Positions 57,103 through 64,000 of a stretch of DNA of 64,000 bases are shown piece by piece. The stretch is from Saussurea involucrata (lineage: Eukaryota > Streptophyta > Magnoliopsida > Asterales > Asteraceae). The number at the start of each line of letters is the position of its first letter. Position 1 is the stretch's first letter. The position numbers and the translations under genes were made by a program. The stretch lies in assembly GCA_033807775.1 (NCBI GenBank), contig CM066315.1:61760320-61824319 (forward strand). Reading direction: 5' to 3'. A model generated the notes under the pieces. The model was not told the DNA's origin. It ran no database searches and saw only the letters and a list, made by a program, of their open reading frames with translations.

Positions 57103-60100
57103 ATGTCTACTGCACGAAGAAGTGTTACTCAATCTTTGCACACTGCAAAGACTTTAATGTCATCTTCGGATTCAGATAATGAAGAAGTTCGAATGCCTGA
57201 GAATATTGTCGCAGAAGATGAGGCAATAGGAGGAAATGTTTTGGGAAATCAAAATGTTGGAGGAAATGAAGAAGATGAACAAATGGCTGAATTTGAGGGT
57301 AATGCAGAGGAAGGAAATGCAAATATTGAACACCAATAGAGTGCTGTAAGGTCTGTAATGTCTTCTAGACCTATTTATTTGGAGAGGATTGTTCCTGAAA
57401 ATGAATATATGGATTTAGTTGAAAATAACTGTGTGTTAGTGCTTGATGAAACTAATTTCAAGGAAGAACATAGGATAATAATCGAGTTGATGAAGTATCA
57501 TCCTTTTAAGAAGTGGTTCACATTGAAGAAGACAGTACATGTGCAATATATACAACAATGGTGGAAAAATCTTGAGTTACAGGGTAACAAATTTGTGTCT
57601 AATATAGGGGGAGTTTCTATAACTCTAACTGTTAGTTTTATGAGAATCATGTTAAGGTTACCAGAGAAAGAGGATTTGGAGAGGAGATCAGATTTTGAGG
57701 ATTCGCCTTTAACAGAGGAAATGTTGGCTGAATTTAGAAGATTGGGATACAATGAGGAATTGAGAAATCTAAGTTCATTCAGAAGGAACAAGCTACCACC
57801 AATTTGGGCATGCTTATTTACTATTATTAACAGGTGTCTTGCTGGAAAACACAGTTCACCAGATCAAGCATCAAGGCAAATTTGCGGATTTTTCATGGGT
57901 TAGTGAAGAACAGGCATTATGATTATGCTTCAATTTTATGAGAAGATATGAAGAATACCTTTGAAAGAAATCAGAAGGCATTAGAGGGAAAAACAAGAGA
58001 TAATCCACTAACATATATACATTATCAGAGGTACTGGCAGATGGTGATTTGGTATGCAATGAGGCAAGATCCTAATATTCCAAGAAGAGCAAATGAGAGC
58101 ATGGGCCAATTTTCTACATGGGTAAAATGATCTCATCCCTTAAACTTGAAAATTTTCCTAATCACAGACCATTGCCAAGGTCACTTAGGTCTTATATACC
58201 AGGGGAAAGTGAGATTTTAAAAGATTATTGCACCTCTATGGGACTTGTACAACCTCAGGTCCCTACCCATGAGGACAACCCTGAGATGAGAGGTGAGGGG
58301 TCAAATGCAGTAAGAGAGTGGGAGAATGTTCAGGTGGGAGAACATTCTGAGATAATTGAGAGGCAAAATTCTGAGAGCTTGGTTAGAAGTGAGCTTGAAA
58401 AACAGACAGAGAGAGGTGAGGATGAGAGAATGTCACCAGAATTAGAAACAGAGATAGTTCTGAACCAGCTGATCTAATCCGGGCAACCACATCTACTATT
58501 GGTTCACAACCCTTGGTGACCAATATTGAAGAAAACACCATTGCCCCTATGGTGGAACTTGAATTACCCAATTCCAGCCACTTAGAAGCATTTCAACATG
58601 CTACTGTTTCATTTCAAACAGGGGAAGCATTGCCTACTCATTTGGAGTTTGGTAATCAATCCCAAAATGTTATTCAACACACTGAGTCAGGATTGCACAG
58701 TAACATCCTATTTGGGCCTGAATTTTCATTTCACACAAGCACATCACAGAAATTTCATATTCCTGTATCAACATCCATAGATATACCTATTACTGGTAGT
58801 CAAGGATTGGATGGAAGCCCTGGGGAGGTGAACATTTTAAAAGCTTCCTTACATAGTGCATCTGTTGTACCTGGTGTCTCTGTGACACCTACAGGCCATG
58901 AGTTCTCTGAACACATGAAAACTAGTTCATCTGTTGTTCCAGGATTAACGTTAGAACCTTCTGAATTTGAAAAGATTCAGAAACAAAATCAGGATTTGGG
59001 AGTAAAAGTTCAGAATTTGGAAAACACTGTTATTTCTTTGAAAGATGAAGTAATAAATCTCATAACAAAGTTGGAAGAAAAAGCTAAGTCTGTTGAGCAG
59101 AAAGTGGATACTATCAAAGGATCTTTGGAATCTCACAAAAAGGAGATCAAAGATGGGTTATCAAATTTTCAAAAGGAGCTTCTGAAAAGTATGGATGATA
59201 TGAAGTCTTCTCTGATTCAAGCATTGAGTTCAAATCTGGCTAATGTATCAAGGCCTTTACAAATCATGCCTTTGTCTGTTGCAGTGTCAGAAACGGAATC
59301 AACTCAGTCATTGAAAAGGAAGTTTGATGATAATGATTCTCATGATCATCAAAAGGGGGAGAAAAAGCAGAAGCAAAGTACTGAGTTAATAGTTGTTCCA
59401 TCTACAAGTTCTGAAAGTCTAAGCTATGAGGATATGGAACCAGAAGATGTGGTACTTGAAAAATCTTCTGAAGTAGTTGCTGATAAAGTTCTGGAAAGTA
59501 CTTCTGAATTGGAGATGAATATTTCTGAAGCTGATGTGGCTGTGGCTATGAGTACTGAAATGATTATGGCAGATGAAGTGGAAATGATGAATACTTCTGA
59601 AGTTGAAATGACCACAGGTTCTGAAATGGATGTGTTGGAAAATTCTGAAACAGTTATGGCAGATACTTTTATTGTGAATACATCTGAAGAGGAATTGACA
59701 GATAACTCTGAAATGAATTGAATGAATACATGTTCAGATATTGTTCCTTATACTGGAGATGATCTTATTTATGAGTTTGAAGAAAGAAGGATGAACGATA
59801 TTTTGATAAGGAGAATGCACAGTGAGTTGGTAAGCATTCTTAATGTTAAGAATGTTCAAAGATGTATCAGAATGGTGAGACCAATTGATATGATGAGAGA
59901 AGAAGACTACTCAGTGAGATATTCATTTAGATTTCAAAATGAGTTTATGTTGCATTTTTAGTTGAATGTTCTTGATGGAGAGTATGATAGAGTTGAAAAT
60001 TACTTCATGCCTCTGGAATATGTGTACAGAAAACCGATTCTTATTCCAAGAATTGAATTGCCAATATTGGAGGAACCTCTATGCGATTTCATCATTGAAC

Positions 60101-60623
60101 AGATTGATAATCCACTTGCCAGGAATTACTTTCATGACATCTTTCCAGATGAAAATTATGAACACCTTTATTGCAATGAAGATGAGCATGTTGATGTTGA
60201 GAATTTCATTGATGGGTTCATGGATGAGAGAATTTAGATGGTATGCATATATTGATTTTTCAAGTTGCTCTATATGTGCATAGACCATGTGTCTATCTTT
60301 CTAAGCCAAACAATGATCATGAGCAACTAAGTATTTTGAAGACAGGATATGTTTGTAAAATGCCGGAGTTGGGAGTTGTACTGAAAAATAAACAAAGTCA
60401 AAAGATCTTCTTCAGAGCAAGTGAAGTTGCCAAGTACCGCTCTGGAACTCTCAGATTTATCAAGAACAGTTTGAAGAAAAAGATACAAAAAGGAGTTCAA
60501 GTTGAAAAGACAGAAGAAGTTATTGAAAAGATTGATAGAAGACTTGCTTTGAGAAATGTAATTCTTCTAAAGATTGTACCTGCTTTAAAGGAATTCAACG
60601 TTGACAAATACATGCTTGTTTGA
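57103..60623 (+). pseudogene. C third ORF (aORF), several breaks
   Basis: The ATG at 57103 begins MSTARRSVTQSLHTAK. A TAG at 57337 interrupts it, then MSSRPIYLERIVPENEYMDL leads into the shared core (LPPIWACLFTIINRCLAG, THYQ-like YIHYQRYWQMVIWYAMRQ) across shifts near 57875 and 58115. After another shift near 58470, residues coded at 58513-59721 form a serine/threonine region and a coiled coil (FEKIQKQNQDLGVKVQNLEN). LKRKFDDNDSHDHQKGEKK (basic, polypurine-coded GEK) follows, then acidic SExxM repeats. After stops at 59719 and 59959 and a shift near 60240, the C-terminal domain reads GVVLKNKQSQKIFFRASEVA and SGTLRFIKNSL. Function unknown; it clearly matches B. Confidence 0.82.
59350..59372 (+). 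other. Internal polypurine tract coding GEK in the C third ORF
   Basis: CATCAAAAGGGGGAGAAAAAG codes HQKGEKK. It is similar to the true plus-strand primer AAAAGGGGGAGA at 60625-60636. Confidence 0.6.
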
Positions 60624-60624
60624 T

Positions 60625-60637
60625 AAAAGGGGGAGAT
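60625..60637 (+). promoter_or_regulatory. Polypurine tract of C
   Basis: AAAAGGGGGAGAT, directly before the 3' LTR. Confidence 0.88.
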
Positions 60638-61210
60638 TGTTAGAACTGAAGTTTATCAAAAATCCTAAGTGTTGATATCTGAACTGAAGACTCAGAGTTC
60701 TGAGTAGGAGACTCAGAAGTTCTGATTGAGAAGTCTTGAAAAGATTACAAGTGTGGAATCTGGACAGAAGGCTCAGAGTTCTGAGTAGGAGACTCAGAAG
60801 TTCTGATTAACTGAAGATGAAAGTCCTAAGTGTTCAAGTGTATGTTCTGAAGTGCTTAATCAGAAGGATGTTCAGAAGTTATGAACATGTTGTTCAGAAC
60901 TTATGTCTTCGGATATTTTCAGTTATATTCTGTTACTAATTAGAACATGTGTAATTGTTCTATTGGTTTGTCATTTATATGTACCGTAGCTTTAGCTTTC
61001 CTTTACAGTATATATAGGAGTTAGCAACTGTAAGCTAACTAACTTTCATATCACTTTGTATTCAATTTGTAATCTTTGAGAGATTCTCTCTCTAGATCTG
61101 TAATTTGTTCTTAATCGAATACAAAGCTTTTGGATCCAATTTCTATTATTCTATTGTTTGATTGTTCTTGATTGAATAATTGATTGTAAGATCGAATCCT
61201 GGTTTCTACA
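60638..61210 (+). repeat. 3' LTR of C
   Basis: 573 bp, TGTTAGAACT to GGTTTCTACA; TATATATA at 61009-61016. It carries 11 extra bases (TTCAATTTGTA type) relative to the 5' copy. Confidence 0.95.
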
Positions 61211-61336
61211 CAGTTCCTTCATTCTAGGAACCGCCGGTTCCGATTCCGGTTCCATGAATTTTAGCCGGGTACCCGGTTATGCTCACCCCTATTTAAAATG
61301 AACCTCAAATAGGGAAGTCCGCACCTGATACCATTT

Positions 61337-61884
61337 TGTAACATCCCCACAGGTGAGGACTTTGTGAGATCCCAAATAAAAGGTGGGATCTCACAAAGTC
61401 CTCCTTATAAGGGTGGATGGATACCTTCCTTGCATGAGGCCTTTTGCCTGTCACTGGGTGCGGTCTGGGTGCGTCCCGCGTATGCCTGTGCGGGCAGGAA
61501 CAAAACCGTGAGCGGTACCGGCATGCTGTTATGCAGAGGATATGCGCAAAGCGGATAATATCGTGTACGGTGGGCTGGGGATGTTACAAAATGGTATCAG
61601 AGGCGGTCACCGGTTCGATGTGTCAGTGAGGACACTGATCCCACATAGTTGGGTGGATTATGAGATCCCACATCGGCTAGGAGGGGGAACGAAGTCCTCC
61701 TTATAAGGGTGGATGGATACCTTCCTTGCATGAGGCCTTTTGCCTGTCACTGGGTGCGGTCTGGGTGCGTCCTGCGTATGCCTGTCCGGGCAGGAACAAA
61801 ACCGTGAGCGGTACCGGCATGCTGTTATGCAGAGGGTATGCGCAAAGCGGACAATATCGTTTACGGTGGGCTGAGGATGTTATA
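61337..61884 (+). mobile_element. TRIM-like element (two LTR-like copies around a short core)
   Basis: Copy 1 runs 61337-61588 (TGTAACATCC to GGGATGTTACA). Copy 2 runs about 61661-61884 (TGAGATCCCACATCGG to GGATGTTATA). Shared blocks include GTCCTCCTTATAAGGGTGG, AAAACCGTGAGCGGTACCGG and CGCAAAGCGGA. Between them AATGGTATCAGAGG (61590-61603) is a tRNA-Met primer site next to copy 1. The total core is only about 70 bp and codes nothing, as in plant terminal-repeat retrotransposons in miniature. The left end of copy 1 differs from copy 2 (see hairpin). Confidence 0.75.
61360..61400. repeat. Hairpin in the left TRIM copy
   Basis: CTTTGTGAGATCCC and GGGATCTCACAAAG form a 14-bp inverted repeat around a short loop. 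Upstream, CTGATACCATTTTGTAACATC (61324-61345) is the reverse complement of the LTR-end/PBS junction at 61580-61600. This suggests a rearranged, partly inverted copy. Confidence 0.8.
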
Positions 61885-63448
61885 CTGGTAGTGTGCTCAT
61901 GCAATGTAAGAAAAAAAGCACGTGAAATTCGGCCTAACAACGACGCATCAAATATGTTGTGCAAAAATAACGATTCTAGTAGATAGATGCCTAGGTTTTG
62001 AATCTTTGTTTCAAAGTCTCTTGGATAACCGTACCAAAATAATTGGATAAATTTTTTATTATAAATAAAATAGAAACTAATATAACTTTTCACTAAAAAC
62101 CAAAACTAATGTTATGGTAAATAAAATTTTAATAATATACAATCATAAACATTTGTTCATAAATTGCTAAATTTGTAAATTATTTTTTATAATAGATGTA
62201 TGTGTGGAAGATAGGTATGTGGTGCAACTACTTAGTTCATTTTATACAACAGTCTGAAATGTTCAATTGATTTTTCATTAAACTTTCTTTATATTGCTTA
62301 TTTAAAACAACTTATGTTTTTTTCTTTTGTAAATTTTTTTATTAACTTATGTGATATTAAATTAGAGTTTTATAAAAAGTATTTGTATTAGCTTATAATG
62401 GTACAAAAATATAATAAGTTAATAAGTTGTTGTTGGGGGATGTTTGTGATCATTTAAAAGAAAATGACTTATCAAAACTTCTTATTACCAGGTATAGACA
62501 TTTATTTTATTTTTTATCCACACACTAAAAACATCTTATTACCAATACTACACCGAAATAAGTTAATAAACACTTTAAATAAGCAATCTCAATTCTCAAA
62601 CACCCTTAAACTATCGGTATTAATTAGTTATCTATATGATTTAAATGAAATACAAAACAATAATAATATCATATGTTACTTCTTGAAGTTATAAACAGCA
62701 CATTAGCCCCACCCCTTTTTCTCATTTATACATCTTCTACAAGCACCCTCTTTAGTGAGACTGAATCATCGAGTCGTGTCTAGAAATCTAGGAAGTCAAA
62801 AACCAATAATATCCAAATAACAAATCGAAGTCAAAATGCATCATAAACGCATAGTTGTAAACAAGGTTACAATCAACATAAACCTCTATATCTAACAAAT
62901 TTATATGTTTTAACAACACTATATTTAACAAATTCTATATCGATCGGTTCAAACCGGTTACACAGATCGAAGATAGATAAATTCAATATAAGATTGGTAC
63001 AATCATATTCCTCTATATTGATCGGTTCATCTCTATTTTTGTTGTTGCTTCCAAATTATTCTATCTTAACGTGTTCTATATTTCTAACCAAATCATACTG
63101 TTGAACTCTTCTTCACTTGGAACTGATGCAAGCAAAAAGAATCAAAGTGTTTAGTTAAAACACAATATGTTAAAGTAAAAACAATTAAAACAAAAGAATT
63201 AGAACGCAAGCTGGCTCAAACACCCACACATACCAAAAAAATAATCCGGAGCAACCGGCTATAACATGGACTAATCTGCAAGTTTCAACTCGCCGTTCAA
63301 CCTTGACAAAAGAAAATTGCCTGCTAGTCAATCAAATACACAATACAATACAAACAAAACAGGTAAATGCTATAAAACAAGATAAAAACATTCAAGGCTT
63401 GTTGAAAGTTCAATCAAGTAAGTACCAAGTTTATGAACTAAGCCTTCC
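61885..63448. other. AT-rich intergenic DNA
   Basis: No gene recognised. Only the MITE-like segment below stands out. Confidence 0.5.
62435..62607. mobile_element. Possible small MITE
   Basis: The left arm GGGGGATGTTTGTGA and right arm TCTCAAACACCC read as imperfect inverted repeats (GG(A/G)TGTTTG), with TTATTTAAA-type sequence just inside. About 173 bp, no coding. TSD not clear. Confidence 0.3.
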
Positions 63449-63611
63449 TGCCAACTGGGCCTAGCTCAGTTGGTCAGTAGGTTTTCCCCTAAGGGGTTTC
63501 CTTCTGCGGTGATGGGGAGAGGTTCGATCCCTGGGAGCGTCAAATAATAATGGACAGTTGTGATTCCGTCTCTGGGGATCGAACAAGGAGATTCGTCGGT
63601 CCAAAAAAAAA
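63449..63611 (+). mobile_element. tRNA-derived SINE
   Basis: 163 bp with a pol III A box TAGCTCAGTTGG (63462-63473), a B box GGTTCGATCCC (63521-63531) and a 3' A tail. It is flanked by the perfect 10-bp duplication TAAGCCTTCC (63439-63448, 63612-63621), as made by LINE-type reverse transcription. The inner region after the B box has no tRNA similarity. Confidence 0.85.
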
Positions 63612-63621
63612 TAAGCCTTCC

Positions 63622-64000
63622 ACATACGCCTGCACCAAAAAGGACAATTTTACACATTCCAATTCCAAAAGCATATATATGTTAATCACAAATTAGGAGT
63701 GATTGATTATTTCCAAATAATTCAATCAAAGAAATGAGGAACCGATGCAAACGATATGTAACCGAGGGTAAAATAATACATAAGCGAGTTTAAGTATTTG
63801 AGCTTAGTAAACAACAGTACCCGTTTTCACCCTTGAGGTTTAGTGGGTGATGCATACATTGATATCACGACAATGAAACTCTCTGAAGCTATAGAAGTCT
63901 AAGAGATACAACGATTCCAACATGTTCTATAACAAAGGCAGCTCCTGTTTTCACCCTTTTAAAAACATAAAATAGAACATGTTTCTACCCCGGCAAATAA
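63622..64000. other. Right-edge sequence, nothing recognised
   Basis: No ORF of interest and no repeat partner within the window. Confidence 0.5.

Larger units (their letters stand above)
48794..61210 (+). mobile_element. Ty1/copia (Sirevirus-like) element C inserted in the hAT element
   Basis: 12.4 kb with LTRs 48794-49355 and 60638-61210. The flanks are CGGTT (48789-48793) and CAGTT (61211-61215), a 5-bp TSD with one change. The internal order is PBS, gag, coiled-coil linker, protease-integrase-RT-RNase H, spacer, third ORF, polypurine tract. About 17 substitutions and an 11-bp indel separate the LTRs (about 3%). It is rich in TCAGAA/TTCTGA words. An RT catalytic change and many stops make it inactive. 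Confidence 0.95.
13887..61291. mobile_element. Small non-autonomous hAT element, host of the nested stack
   Basis: The left end TAGGGTGAGCA and right end TGCTCACCCCTA form inverted terminal repeats of the plant hAT type. They are flanked by a perfect 8-bp direct duplication TTTAAAAT (13879-13886 and 61292-61299), the hAT signature. Its own DNA is only 13887-14251, 48532-48793 and 61211-61291, about 700 bp rich in GGTACCCGG and GGAACCGG words. No transposase is present, so it needed one in trans. Retroelements D and C are inserted in it. Confidence 0.88.

Noticed and set aside
61364..61629. Short ORFs in the TRIM region
   Set aside because: Same reading frames appear in both LTR-like copies because the DNA is repeated; TRIMs do not code.
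63453..63531. Functional tRNA gene
   Set aside because: A and B boxes are present but the stems do not close as a tRNA, and an A tail with TSDs shows a SINE.

Overview
The window is plant nuclear DNA made almost entirely of transposable elements. I found no convincing host gene. Ty1/copia elements with copia domain order (protease, integrase, RT, RNase H), gag-proximal coiled coils, an extra ORF after RNase H, repeated polypurine tracts and initiator-Met tRNA primer sites point to the Sirevirus lineage. hAT, CACTA, TRIM and tRNA-derived SINE sequences also fit a flowering plant. A composite (Asteraceae) source would fit, but the sequence alone does not prove it.

Layout. 1-7906: copia element A1 on the minus strand; its 3' end is off the left edge and it sits against a CACTA terminus (7907-8074). 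8075-10261: AT-rich intergenic DNA with a plastid trnR-like fragment. 10262-13700: degenerate LTR-like DNA with a GA microsatellite, a 40/41-bp tandem array and CCGGA clusters. 13887-61291: a nested stack. A small hAT element (8-bp target duplication TTTAAAAT at both ends) received two retroelements. The first is D (14252-48531, TSD CAAGA). D's left LTR was hit by A2 (14439-42860, TSD CTTTA, same family as A1). A2's spacer was hit by B (21663-37241, minus strand), and B's leader was hit by a solo LTR, E (34436-36004, TSD TGTAG). The second hAT insertion is C (48794-61210). 61337-61884: a TRIM-like repeat. 61885-64000: AT-rich DNA with a possible MITE and a SINE that has a 10-bp TSD (63449-63611).

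How the parts work together. A, B and C each encode a CCHC gag, a coiled-coil linker ending in W(V/I)PK plus a stop, then protease, integrase, RT and RNase H, a non-coding spacer, and a large third ORF (aORF) of unknown function before the 3' LTR. D is a deletion derivative that keeps LTRs, PBS, part of the linker and repeated polypurine tracts. Every copy is damaged: catalytic residues are changed in A2 protease, A2 integrase and C RT, and there are many nonsense codons and frameshifts. From my hand comparison, LTR pairs differ by roughly 2-3%, so the insertions look recent on a plant scale.

Most unusual signals: (1) each family is saturated with its own short word (TCAGCG in A, TCAGAA/TTCTGA in C, CCGGA in B, D, E and flanking LTRs), and in A and C the word runs through coding sequence; (2) the third ORF is shared by three families and contains a [H/D]xxxGEK motif encoded by an internal polypurine tract; (3) a stop followed by a splice-acceptor-like TTTTGCAG recurs at the gag/pol boundary in four families; (4) the A2 third ORF seems to contain two GT-AG introns.
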